A stretch of 64,000 nt of DNA from a marine gamma proteobacterium HTCC2148 (GTDB lineage Bacteria; Pseudomonadota; Gammaproteobacteria; Pseudomonadales; Halieaceae): contig DS999225.1 in the NCBI GenBank assembly GCA_000156295.1, positions 254,852 to 318,851 of the forward strand, in the 5' to 3' direction. Position 1 is the stretch's first letter; the number at the start of each line of letters is the position of its first letter. This document shows, one piece after another, positions 1 to 8,229 of the stretch. Both the position numbers and the translations under genes were made by a program. The notes beneath the pieces are model-generated. The model searched no databases. It worked only from the letters and a program-made list of their open reading frames with translations, and was not told where the DNA came from.

Positions 1-840
1 AGGCCAGGCAGCACGACGTTGCAGTCTTTTGATCGTCCAGCAGGTGTAAGTGCACATCAACTCATTGGTGCCTGTTCGAGCGCCAATAGCTTTTAGAATG
101 CGTGCCTTTTTGATCAGGTTGAGCTTTAACGGCTCCCGTGCCATTGCACCCAGCACGCGGTGGTCAAAGGCCTCGGGTTCGACCACTCGCTCAACGAAAA
201 GGTTGTCGCTGTGAATATCGGGGGTGACGCCCAGACGTCGAAACATGCCCAGGTAGGTGGCATTGTAGAGAGGTTCAAAGTCCGAAACGTTAGGGCCAAC
301 CAAGCGTATGTCGAAGTTTGTAGCGACCTCTTGACCGAGGATGTTGGCCAGCAAAAAACCTTGAGAGGATAATCCGGACCATTTCCCTCGGTTTGGTGTA
401 TTGCCAATTTCAAACAGGCTGACCCTGCCCTGGTAGGCACCGAAACAGTCCTCCAGAAAATCTCGCCAGCGCTGCTGCGCGGTCACATCTTCGAACAGGA
501 TTTGGGCCTGGGCGATCGGTGGCAACAAGTCCAACATGATTTCCACATCTGCTGCCAGTAGTCGTTCCAGCAATCGATGGGCAGGTCCCTCAGCACTGCC
601 GTAACTGAAGTCCATGCGCACCTGACGAATGTCCAACTCCTGCAGGCGATCGATAACGTAGTCATCACAGGCTGGGTCTTCACTGGGTGCTACGTTAACG
701 CCAAAAAAATCCTTTGGGATAACCAGACCGGCGTCCGGCTGGTGATCAGTGCCTATGAGCCGGGCGCATAGACCAACCGCGTTTAATAACTCCCAGGCGG
801 CCGTAGGATAGCCGTAGAGGGGGTGCAGCAGTTTGTTCAC
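1..840 (-). CDS. TIM-barrel glycoside hydrolase-like protein, partial (runs off the left edge)
   Basis: An uninterrupted minus-strand frame runs from a GTG at 838-840 to base 1, giving 280 visible residues with the C-terminus missing. It has no upstream in-frame ATG: a stop lies six codons before the GTG, so GTG is the likely start. The sequence has the feel of a clan A TIM barrel: FFGVN near residue 46, QVRMDFSY near 72-79 (a strand), then LFEIGNTPNRGKWSG near 142-156. That last segment resembles the Asn-Glu-Pro acid/base strand of glycoside hydrolases, but Glu is replaced by Thr (NTP). Either the family differs or this is not an active hydrolase. It lies downstream of the SDR on the same strand, 62 bases away. 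The frame is clearly real; the family call is tentative. Confidence 0.55.
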   Translation of the reverse strand, partial: MNKLLHPLYGYPTAAWELLNAVGLCARLIGTDHQPDAGLVIPKDFFGVNVAPSEDPACDDYVIDRLQELDIRQVRMDFSYGSAEGPAHRLLERLLAADVEIMLDLLPPIAQAQILFEDVTAQQRWRDFLEDCFGAYQGRVSLFEIGNTPNRGKWSGLSSQGFLLANILGQEVATNFDIRLVGPNVSDFEPLYNATYLGMFRRLGVTPDIHSDNLFVERVVEPEAFDHRVLGAMAREPLKLNLIKKARILKAIGARTGTNELMCTYTCWTIKRLQRRAAWP

Positions 841-902
841 TTCAGCGGATCCACTTCATTGCCTGACTTGATGGCGCAAGTATAACAGGAGCCGCCAGTT
901 GT

Positions 903-1703
903 TTACTGATCTGGGCTTGCCGCGTCCAGGAACGCGGGTTTCTCACCGCCGCCGTGCACCGCAAAACTGGTGCCGCTGACATAAGACGCGAGTGATGAAG
1001 CCAAAAACAGACAGGCGTCGCCGATGTCTTCAGGAACCGCCATTCGACCCATAGGGATGGTGGCTTCCACTGCCGCAATACCATGCTCATCCCCGTAGTG
1101 GAGATGGGATTGCTCGGTGCGAGTGAGGCCCACAATGATCGCGTTCACCCTGACTTTGGGCGCCCATTCGACGGCCAGTGAACTTCCAAGGTTAACCAGG
1201 CCGGCTTTGGCGGCGCCGTAGGCAGCGGTCCCCGGAGATGGGCGCAGGGTGCTAACGCTGGCGATATTGATAATACTGCCACCGCTTTCCTGAGTCTGCA
1301 TGATACGGTTGGCAGCCTGGCTGAAGTTCAGCGGTGCGATCAGATTCAGCCGGATAATGGATTCGGAGAAGCGAGGAGATACCTCGGCGGCATCAGCATG
1401 GGGGGCACCGCCAGCATTGTTGACCAGCACATCCAGACGACCAAATTGTGCGACGGCATAGTCGACGCAGGCCTCAATCTGTTCAAAATTTTTCACGTCG
1501 CAGGCGATGAACAGTGCCTGCCTGCCGCCGGCGCTGGGCAGGCTTTCTGGCTCTGAACGCCCGCAGATCAGCACCTTGGCCCCGGCTGCGAGGAAGCGCT
1601 CGCTAATACCTCGGCCAATACCTTTGCCGCCCCCAGTGACAATGATGGCCTTACCCTCAAAATCCATGGGATTTGGGTTTAATAGCTTAGCGGTACTGTC
1701 CAT
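903..1703 (-). CDS. SDR-family NAD(P)-dependent oxidoreductase
   Basis: A 266-residue classical short-chain dehydrogenase/reductase, of usual family length. The glycine-rich nucleotide-binding loop TGGGKGIG is at residues 23-30, NNAG is near 95, and the catalytic Ser plus YxxxK (YGAAK) lie around 150-170. Substrate is not predictable; cytosolic oxidation or reduction of a hydroxyl/keto group is expected. I chose the ATG at 1703 because GAGGAG lies about 10 bases upstream; the internal Met13 has no such site. It is divergent from the F420 operon, sharing a 205-base intergenic region, so co-regulation is possible. SDRs normally use NAD(P), so it need not be F420-dependent. Confidence 0.9.
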   Translation of the reverse strand: MDSTAKLLNPNPMDFEGKAIIVTGGGKGIGRGISERFLAAGAKVLICGRSEPESLPSAGGRQALFIACDVKNFEQIEACVDYAVAQFGRLDVLVNNAGGAPHADAAEVSPRFSESIIRLNLIAPLNFSQAANRIMQTQESGGSIINIASVSTLRPSPGTAAYGAAKAGLVNLGSSLAVEWAPKVRVNAIIVGLTRTEQSHLHYGDEHGIAAVEATIPMGRMAVPEDIGDACLFLASSLASYVSGTSFAVHGGGEKPAFLDAASPDQ

Positions 1704-1908
1704 ATCTTTTAACTCCTCTGGCTGACAAGCCCTGGGTGCTTGTGATCAACAAGTGATTTACATAAGATGCCTGCGGCGCCGCCAATCCTAACTGAACAAA
1801 AGGGGGCTGGGAACTGAGCGGACTGAGCCCTTTCTGCGTAGAAGAGACTAAGTGGAGTTGGTAGCAACTGCTGTACTCCTTTCTATTACCCCTATCAGGA
1901 CACACATC

Positions 1909-2592
1909 ATGACAACAGAAACACTACCCGTATTGGCTATTTTAGGCGGAACTGGAGACCTTGGCACGGGCCTTGCCCGTCGCTGGGCTCAGGCTGGCTA
2001 CCAGGTTTTAATTGGTTCGCGAACTCAGGAGAAGGCTGAGGCGGCAGTGGCCGACCTGCGGGAAGTAATGGCAGAGCGAGGCGTCGGCGAAATCAGTGTG
2101 CAAGCCATGGAAAACCTGGCTGCTGCCCAAGCCGCTGATATCGTTGCGATTACCGTCCCGTTTAGTCACCAAGCCAGCACGCTGGAACTGGTCAAACCGG
2201 CTTTGCAGGGAAAGATCCTGATTGATGTAACCGTTCCTCTGGTGCCGCCCAAGGTAGCCAGGGTTCAGCTGCCCGAAGGTGGCAGCGCAGGTCAAATTGC
2301 CCAGGATTTGCTCGGTGAAGAGGTGGCTGTAGTGTCAGCGTTCCAAAACGTCGCAGCGGCTCATCTGCAGGAAGGCAGTGGTTTGGATTGTGACGTACTG
2401 GTTTGTGGCAACAAGAAGGCCGCCCGTGAGCAGGTTATCACCTTAATAGAAGCCGCTGGTATGCGCGGTTTTCACGCTGGCATGATCAACAACGCAGCCG
2501 CGGCGGAGGCACTGACCTCGGTACTGATCGTGATCAATAAACAATACAGCTGCCACGCAGGTATTCGCATTACCGGCCTGGACCACGACTAG
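1909..2592 (+). CDS. npdG: NADPH-dependent F420 reductase (F420:NADP oxidoreductase)
   Basis: A 227-residue protein of the Fno/NpdG family, which moves hydride between NADPH and coenzyme F420. The N-terminal Rossmann motif GGTGDLG (residues 13-19) and the GSR segment (36-38), which suits binding of the NADP 2'-phosphate, are both present. The C-terminal half carries FQNVAA, typical of the F420-binding face. I place the start at ATG 1909, preceded by AGGA eight bases upstream; an upstream in-frame ATG at 1852 would add 19 residues unlike the family. It is the first gene of the F420 operon, ten bases before cofE. In aerobic bacteria this enzyme usually supplies reduced F420 to reductases. Confidence 0.9.
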   Translation: MTTETLPVLAILGGTGDLGTGLARRWAQAGYQVLIGSRTQEKAEAAVADLREVMAERGVGEISVQAMENLAAAQAADIVAITVPFSHQASTLELVKPALQGKILIDVTVPLVPPKVARVQLPEGGSAGQIAQDLLGEEVAVVSAFQNVAAAHLQEGSGLDCDVLVCGNKKAAREQVITLIEAAGMRGFHAGMINNAAAAEALTSVLIVINKQYSCHAGIRITGLDHD

Positions 2593-2602
2593 GCACGTTT
2601 CG

Positions 2603-3370
2603 ATGGCAGGCTCGCTGCAACTGATTCCGCTGGTAGATTTTCCCCTGGTGGAACCCGGGGACGATCTCGCTCAGCTGATCTGCACCTCGTTGGCACATAA
2701 CGCCCTGGACCTGACCCCGGGTGACATTTTAGTGCTTGCCCAGAAAATCGTTTCCAAGGCGGAGGACTGCTACGCGCGATTGTCAGAAGTGGAGCCCTCG
2801 GCGGCAGCGTTGGAACTTGCCAGTCAGGCGAACAAGGATCCGCGACAGGCGGAGCTGATTTTACGAGAGAGCAGAGAGGTATTGCGGGTGCGACCGGGAG
2901 TGGTCATTGTTGAACATCGCAATGGCTATGTTCACGCTAATGCCGGTATTGATAAATCCAACATCAGTATCGATCAACAAGATCCACGGGTGTTACTGCT
3001 GCCTCAAGACCCCGATAAATCTGCGGCTGAGCTGCGTCGGGCGCTGGGTACACGCACCGGTGTGACCCCGCAAATTATTATCAATGACAGTGCCGGTCGC
3101 GCCTGGCGCAATGGCACGGTCGGTATCGCTATTGGTACTGCCGGGTTGAACCCCTTGTTCAATCAGGTAGGCGAACGGGACATATTCGGCAATGTGTTGG
3201 AAGTAACGGAGCCTGCGGTGGCGGACGAGCTTGCAGCCGCGGCGTCTCTGGTGATGGGGCAAGCTGCGGAAGCATGCCCTGTGGTACTGGTCCGTGGGGC
3301 CGAGTTCCCGGAGTTTGATGGCGGATCGACGTCTTTGTTGCGTGAGCGTAGCATGGATATGTTTCGCTGA
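2603..3370 (+). CDS. cofE: Coenzyme F420-0:L-glutamate ligase CofE
   Basis: A 255-residue GTP-dependent ligase that adds glutamates to F420-0 to build the polyglutamate tail. Family signatures are all visible: GDILVLAQKIVSKAE (about 40-54), HRNGYVHANAGIDKSN (about 105-120) with the metal-binding Asn-Ala-Gly-Ile-Asp, and INDSAGRAWRNGTVGIAIG (about 160-178). Length matches stand-alone archaeal-type CofE. It lacks the C-terminal FMN/nitroreductase domain of actinobacterial FbiB, which reduces dehydro-F420-0. Its TGA overlaps the ATG of cofD by one base (TGATG), so translation is probably coupled. Confidence 0.94.
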   Translation: MAGSLQLIPLVDFPLVEPGDDLAQLICTSLAHNALDLTPGDILVLAQKIVSKAEDCYARLSEVEPSAAALELASQANKDPRQAELILRESREVLRVRPGVVIVEHRNGYVHANAGIDKSNISIDQQDPRVLLLPQDPDKSAAELRRALGTRTGVTPQIIINDSAGRAWRNGTVGIAIGTAGLNPLFNQVGERDIFGNVLEVTEPAVADELAAAASLVMGQAAEACPVVLVRGAEFPEFDGGSTSLLRERSMDMFR

Positions 3371-4332
3371 TGACGGCGCAATCGGGCTGTGTGCTTGCAC
3401 TCTCGGGGGGTGTTGGCGGCGCCAAGTTGTCGCTGGGACTAGACCGTGTGCTACCCCCTGGCGACCTGCATGTGCTGGCTAATACTGGCGATGACTTTGA
3501 ACATTTGGGCCTCTCTATCAGCCCTGACATAGACACCTTGCTTTACACCCTGTCCGGTCGCTCCAATCAAACCCTCGGCTGGGGCCTCGAAGGCGAAAGC
3601 TGGAACACCATGGAAGCACTTGAGGCACTGGGCGGTGACACCTGGTTTCGACTGGGTGATCGGGATATCGCTACGCATTTATGGCGCACAGAGCGCTTGG
3701 CCGGCGGTGCAGACCTGGCCGCCGTCACCCAGGAGTTAGCGCGGCGCATGCAAATCAGCAGTCACATTCACCCGATGTCAAATCAGGCTGTTCGCACTAC
3801 CGTGCACAGCGATGAAGGGCACTTGCCTTTCCAGCACTATTTTGTGCGCCGCCAATGCGAGCCGGCGGTAACCGGGTTCAGCTTTGAAGGGTTAGAGCAG
3901 GCGCAGGCGAATGCCCAAGTGATGGAATTATTGGCAACAAACCAGTTTAGCCACATCATTGTTTGCCCCTCCAATCCGTTTGTCAGCATCGACCCTATTT
4001 TGCAAGTATCTGGCATATGGCACGCACTCAGAGACTCGAGCGCTGCGGTGACTATGGTCTCACCGATTGTGGCTGGACAGGCCATCAAGGGCCCTGCGGC
4101 AAAAATGATGACTGAGCTGTCAGTGCCGGTTACTGCATTGGGCGTAGCCAAGCATTACGCGGACAAGTATCCCGGCCTTGTGGATGACTTCCTGATTGAC
4201 CAAAGTGACGCTACACTGGCGCCAGAAATCAGTGCATTGGGAATGAGAGTGCATATCGCACCAACCGTAATGAAAACTCTAGAAGATAAAATTCAGCTGG
4301 CGCAAACCTGCCTGGCTTTGGAGACGACGTGA
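3370..4332 (+). CDS. cofD: 2-phospho-L-lactate transferase CofD (FbiA family)
   Basis: A 320-residue enzyme that transfers the phospho-lactyl (or phosphoenolpyruvyl/phosphoglyceryl) group from the guanylylated donor made by CofC onto FO, giving F420-0 or its dehydro form. The diagnostic SGGVGGAK is at residues 12-19. NTGDD and the SPDIDTLLY strand follow at about 38-60, and CPSNPFVSIDPIL lies near 200. Length is normal for the family. It overlaps cofE by one base at its start and cofCGH by four bases at its end (GTGA), showing tight operon packing. The family call is secure; which three-carbon donor is used cannot be read from this protein alone. Confidence 0.95.
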   Translation: MTAQSGCVLALSGGVGGAKLSLGLDRVLPPGDLHVLANTGDDFEHLGLSISPDIDTLLYTLSGRSNQTLGWGLEGESWNTMEALEALGGDTWFRLGDRDIATHLWRTERLAGGADLAAVTQELARRMQISSHIHPMSNQAVRTTVHSDEGHLPFQHYFVRRQCEPAVTGFSFEGLEQAQANAQVMELLATNQFSHIIVCPSNPFVSIDPILQVSGIWHALRDSSAAVTMVSPIVAGQAIKGPAAKMMTELSVPVTALGVAKHYADKYPGLVDDFLIDQSDATLAPEISALGMRVHIAPTVMKTLEDKIQLAQTCLALETT

Positions 4333-7300
4333 CCTCAGTACATGCGTTGGTGCCTTTAAAAACGCTTGGAGAGGCAAAAAGCCGCCTCGCCGGTGTATTG
4401 CTGCCAGCAGAACGTTCAGCGCTGGTGGCCGCCATGGTGCGAGACGTGTTGCAGGTGCTGTGTCGACATCCACAAGTAGAGGCGATTAGCCTGGTGTCGG
4501 AGGATTCGCAAGTTCAGGCGATTGCCGAAGCCTTTGGCGTTGGCTTTATTGCGGAGGGCGAGTTACAGGTGAGTGGGCTCAATGCGGTGATCGACGCAGC
4601 GGCCAGTCAACTGGCGCGCACTGGAGCAGAGCGCCTGTTGGTGCTGCACGGCGACATTCCCACGCTGGGCTCTGATGACTTGAGCAATGTGTTGGCCACG
4701 TTAAAAGCTCGCGGTGGGCTGGTTATTGGCACGGATCATGATGGCGTTGGCACTAACCTGTTGGCGTTTGCTGTCAATGACATGCCACAGTTCCACTTCG
4801 GCGAAGGCAGCTGTGACCTGCACCACGCCTGGGCGGAAAAAGCAGGCCTGCCTGTGGCAGTGATCAAGCAACCTGGTATTGCCCTGGACATCGACGATCC
4901 AATGGATTTGGTGCAACTGCTGGGTGAAGCTAATGCGGGGACACACACGCGCGCCTATTTGCAGGAATCTAAACTGGCTGCGACAGTCATGCCCCCCAGC
5001 GCGGATAAATGGCAGGCACTGAAAGAGAAACTAGTGGGTGGCGAACTGCCGGACCGATCTGAAGCTCTGTCACTGGCTACCGTAACTGACACCGCTGAAT
5101 TGGCGCAGCTCGCTGGTGCCCTGCGAGACAGAGGCCACGGCAACACCATCACCTATTCACGCAAGGTGTTTATTCCGCTGACCAAACTGTGCCGCGATGT
5201 TTGCCATTACTGCACTTTTGCCCAGACCCCAAAGAAGATTGACCAGCCGTTTATGCCCGTTGAAGAAGTGCTCGCGCTATGCCGCGAGGGCGCGGCAATG
5301 GGCTGTCAGGAGGCTTTGTTTACCCTGGGTGAAAAGCCTGAGCTACGCTACAACATCGCTCGCAAAGCGCTGGCGGAAATGGGCTATGAGTCAACGCTCG
5401 ATTATGTGAAAGAGGTAGCCGGTCGGGTATTGGCAGAAACCGGCTTGCTACCCCATATCAACGCCGGGTGTATGACCGCCGAAGAAATAGCCTCGCTGCG
5501 CGAAGTCAGCGCTTCAATGGGAATCATGCTGGAGTCGGCATCGCCTCGGCTGTGTGAGAAGGGCATGCCTCATTACGGTTCTCCTGACAAAAATCCAGAC
5601 GTTCGACTTGAGACTCTGGAGTTGGCGGGACAGGCTGCGGTGCCCTTTACCTCGGGTATTTTGATTGGAATCGGTGAAACACGGCGGGAACGTGTGGAGT
5701 CGATGCTGTCTTTGCGGGACGTTCATCTTCGCCATGGTCACTTGCAGGAAGTGATTGTGCAGAACTTCCGTGCTAAACCCGGCACCCTGATGGCCAACGC
5801 TCCCGAACCCAATCTCGAGGACATGCTGTGGACTATTGCTGTGGCTCGGTTGGTTTTTGGCCCTGAAATGAGTATTCAGGCGCCTCCCAACCTGAGTCCG
5901 GGTGTATTACCGCAGCTGGTGGCAGCTGGCATTAATGATTGGGGCGGTGTCTCCCCGTTGACGCCTGATCATGTCAATCCTGAGGCGCCGTGGCCACACC
6001 TGGACAATCTTGCCCGTGAAACGGCTTCAGCGGGTAAGTTTCTGGATCAGCGGCTGACGATTTACCCCGCCTACGCGCAAGCGCCGGAGCGCTGGCTGGA
6101 TAAAGCGCTGTATGCTGCGGTGCTTGATCAAAGTGACAGTATGGGCTTTGCGCGTCGGGACGACTGGGTACCGGGGGAGGAACGCCCAGTGCCAGCGGTA
6201 GAGACGCAGTTGATGTCAAGCACGGCTGCACCGCAGGGCCGTGATGTAGATCCACAGTTGCGAAGTATTGTTGAACGCTGCAGGAACATGGCTGAACTTG
6301 ATGAGTCAGAGGTAGTTCGCTTATTTGAGGCCAGGGGTCGTGAGTTTTCTTTTTTGGTGAGTGCAGCTAATGAATTGCGAGAAACCGTAGCCGCTGACCG
6401 GGTCAGTTATGTCGTTAATCGTAATATTAACTACACCAACGTTTGCTACTTCAAATGTCAGTTCTGTGCCTTTTCTAAAGGCAAGGCCAGTGAAAACCTG
6501 CGGGGCAAACCCTACGATATCAGTGGCGATGAAATTGCACGGCGCTGTCGCGAGGCGTGGGCTCGTGGCGCAACTGAGGTTTGTATGCAGGGTGGCATTC
6601 ACCCGGATTACACGGGCCAGACCTATCTGGATATTCTGCGCACTGTACGCACCGCGACGCCAGATATGCATATTCACGCATTTTCGCCACTGGAGGTATT
6701 ACAGGGGGCAGAGACGCTGGGGCTTGATGTAGAGACTTTCCTGCGTCAATTGAAGGCCGCTGGCCTCAATACACTTCCGGGCACGGCAGCGGAAATCCTG
6801 CACGATGAGGTGAGAGCTCGCCTTTGTCCCGATAAATTAAACAGTCAGCAGTGGCTGGAAGTGATGGAAACCGCCCATAGCATCGGTTTGCGAACGACAG
6901 CAACCATCATGTACGGACATATCGAAAAGCCCCGGCACTGGGCGCATCATCTGTTGCAGCTGAGGGCGCTACAGCAACGCACCGGTGGTTTTACCGAGTT
7001 CGTGCCATTGCCTTTTGTCCACATGGAAGCTCCCATGTATCTCAAGGGTAATGCCCGTCGTGGCCCTACTTTTCGTGAAGCGGTGTTGATGCATGCGGTT
7101 GCCCGTCTGGTTTTTCACGGTTGGATAGACAACATTCAGACGTCCTGGGTAAAGATGGGTGAACCCGGGGTGCAGGCCTGTTTGCAGGCGGGCTGCAATG
7201 ACCTCGGCGGCACTCTCATGAATGAAAGCATTACTCGCGCTGCCGGTTCTGATCATGGCCAGGAGTGGCCGCCGGCCAGAATGGAGGCCCAGATTCGCAG

Positions 7301-7532
7301 CGCCGACAGGCGACCCCGTATGCGCAATACGCTCTATGGCAATGCTCCTGGTGCGCAGCGCGTTGCAGCTTTTAACGCGTCTCCATTGGCCGCACCCCAA
7401 AACACTGCTGCTGCCAAAGTCGAGCGCAGCAAGCTAATCGCGACTGTACAGTTGGGTGCTCGCGAAGCGGTTCGAGTGGCAGAGGAGCTTGCCTTCGTCG
7501 ACCAGGTTTTCCTGGTTGCAGCTTGTGACTAA
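4329..7532 (+). CDS. Trifunctional F420 biosynthesis fusion: CofC guanylyltransferase + CofG + CofH (FO synthase)
   Basis: A single 1067-residue frame with three enzymes in order. Residues about 1-210 are CofC: LKTLGEAKSRL, HGDIPTLG, GTNLLAF, the F-x-GEGSCDLHH loop and LDIDDPMDL are all conserved, so the guanylyltransferase should be active. Residues about 235-590 are CofG, a radical-SAM domain with the [4Fe-4S] triad C288, C292, C295 (CRDVCHYC). Residues about 630-1000 are CofH, a second radical-SAM domain with C706, C710, C713 (CYFKCQFC). CofG+CofH alone equals the FbiC FO synthase, which condenses tyrosine with 5-amino-6-ribitylamino-uracil. A roughly 60-residue low-similarity tail follows. 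The GTG start overlaps cofD by four bases. No frameshift or stop separates the domains. The fusion with CofC is unusual. Confidence 0.95.
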   Translation: MTSVHALVPLKTLGEAKSRLAGVLLPAERSALVAAMVRDVLQVLCRHPQVEAISLVSEDSQVQAIAEAFGVGFIAEGELQVSGLNAVIDAAASQLARTGAERLLVLHGDIPTLGSDDLSNVLATLKARGGLVIGTDHDGVGTNLLAFAVNDMPQFHFGEGSCDLHHAWAEKAGLPVAVIKQPGIALDIDDPMDLVQLLGEANAGTHTRAYLQESKLAATVMPPSADKWQALKEKLVGGELPDRSEALSLATVTDTAELAQLAGALRDRGHGNTITYSRKVFIPLTKLCRDVCHYCTFAQTPKKIDQPFMPVEEVLALCREGAAMGCQEALFTLGEKPELRYNIARKALAEMGYESTLDYVKEVAGRVLAETGLLPHINAGCMTAEEIASLREVSASMGIMLESASPRLCEKGMPHYGSPDKNPDVRLETLELAGQAAVPFTSGILIGIGETRRERVESMLSLRDVHLRHGHLQEVIVQNFRAKPGTLMANAPEPNLEDMLWTIAVARLVFGPEMSIQAPPNLSPGVLPQLVAAGINDWGGVSPLTPDHVNPEAPWPHLDNLARETASAGKFLDQRLTIYPAYAQAPERWLDKALYAAVLDQSDSMGFARRDDWVPGEERPVPAVETQLMSSTAAPQGRDVDPQLRSIVERCRNMAELDESEVVRLFEARGREFSFLVSAANELRETVAADRVSYVVNRNINYTNVCYFKCQFCAFSKGKASENLRGKPYDISGDEIARRCREAWARGATEVCMQGGIHPDYTGQTYLDILRTVRTATPDMHIHAFSPLEVLQGAETLGLDVETFLRQLKAAGLNTLPGTAAEILHDEVRARLCPDKLNSQQWLEVMETAHSIGLRTTATIMYGHIEKPRHWAHHLLQLRALQQRTGGFTEFVPLPFVHMEAPMYLKGNARRGPTFREAVLMHAVARLVFHGWIDNIQTSWVKMGEPGVQACLQAGCNDLGGTLMNESITRAAGSDHGQEWPPARMEAQIRSADRRPRMRNTLYGNAPGAQRVAAFNASPLAAPQNTAAAKVERSKLIATVQLGAREAVRVAEELAFVDQVFLVAACD

Positions 7533-8226
7533 TGTGGACTCAGGCATTGAACAGCTTGAGCCTGGCTGGCGGGCGCGACTCGCGCCGGAGTTTGATAAAG
7601 CCTATATGCGACAATTGGCGACGTTCATAAACTCGGAAAAAGAGTTGGGGAAGACTGTTTTTCCCGCGGAAGACCAGTTTTACAGCGCTTTTTCACACAC
7701 GCCCCTGGATCGTGTAAAGGTGGTCATTGTTGGGCAGGATCCCTATCACGGCGAAGGCCAGGCCCATGGCCTGTGCTTTTCGGTAAAACCCGGTGTCAAA
7801 ACTCCCCCTTCGTTGAACAACATTTATCAGGAAATTAATGCGGAATTAGGTTTACCGGTTCCCGCTCATGGCTGCCTGGCTAATTGGGCGGATCAAGGAG
7901 TTTTGTTACTCAATAGTGTGCTGTCAGTTGAGTGTGGAAAGGCAGCTTCGCATGAAGGCATGGGCTGGGAATCTTTTACTGATAAGGTGATCGAGGTCAT
8001 TAATGATGATCGAGAGGCGGTAGTCTTTCTGCTTTGGGGTAATTATGCGCAGCGCAAGGGCGCCAGCATCGATACCGATCGCCACTGCGTGCTGAAGGCC
8101 CCGCATCCTTCGCCGCTGAGCGCCTACCGGGGTTTTTTTGGTTGCGGTCATTTCAAGGCGACCAACGAGTATCTAAAGCAACGCGGCAGATCAGCGATCG
8201 ACTGGTCTTTACCAGAAGTCGCCTGA
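7525..8226 (+). CDS. ung: Uracil-DNA glycosylase, family 1
   Basis: Removes uracil from DNA in base-excision repair. From the GTG at 7525 it is 233 residues, close to the 229 of E. coli Ung. The water-activating motif GQDPYHG is at residues 70-76 (catalytic Asp72), LLWGNYAQ is near 170, and the HPSPLS loop with catalytic His is near 192-197. The frame opens further upstream, but that would lie deep inside the F420 fusion gene. GTG 7525 (8-base overlap) or GTG 7534 are the sensible starts, and neither has a clear Shine-Dalgarno site. It follows the F420 operon and is probably translationally coupled to it, with no obvious functional link. Confidence 0.95.
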   Translation: MTNVDSGIEQLEPGWRARLAPEFDKAYMRQLATFINSEKELGKTVFPAEDQFYSAFSHTPLDRVKVVIVGQDPYHGEGQAHGLCFSVKPGVKTPPSLNNIYQEINAELGLPVPAHGCLANWADQGVLLLNSVLSVECGKAASHEGMGWESFTDKVIEVINDDREAVVFLLWGNYAQRKGASIDTDRHCVLKAPHPSPLSAYRGFFGCGHFKATNEYLKQRGRSAIDWSLPEVA

Positions 8227-8229
8227 ACG

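Noticed and set aside
126-683. Short open frames on both strands in the first 700 bases
   Set aside because: They are shadows of one continuous minus-strand frame from 840 to 1 that has a plausible protein sequence throughout.
1687-1905. 72-codon minus-strand frame in the SDR-npdG intergenic region
   Set aside because: No ribosome site or protein-like composition; it overlaps the SDR start in another frame.
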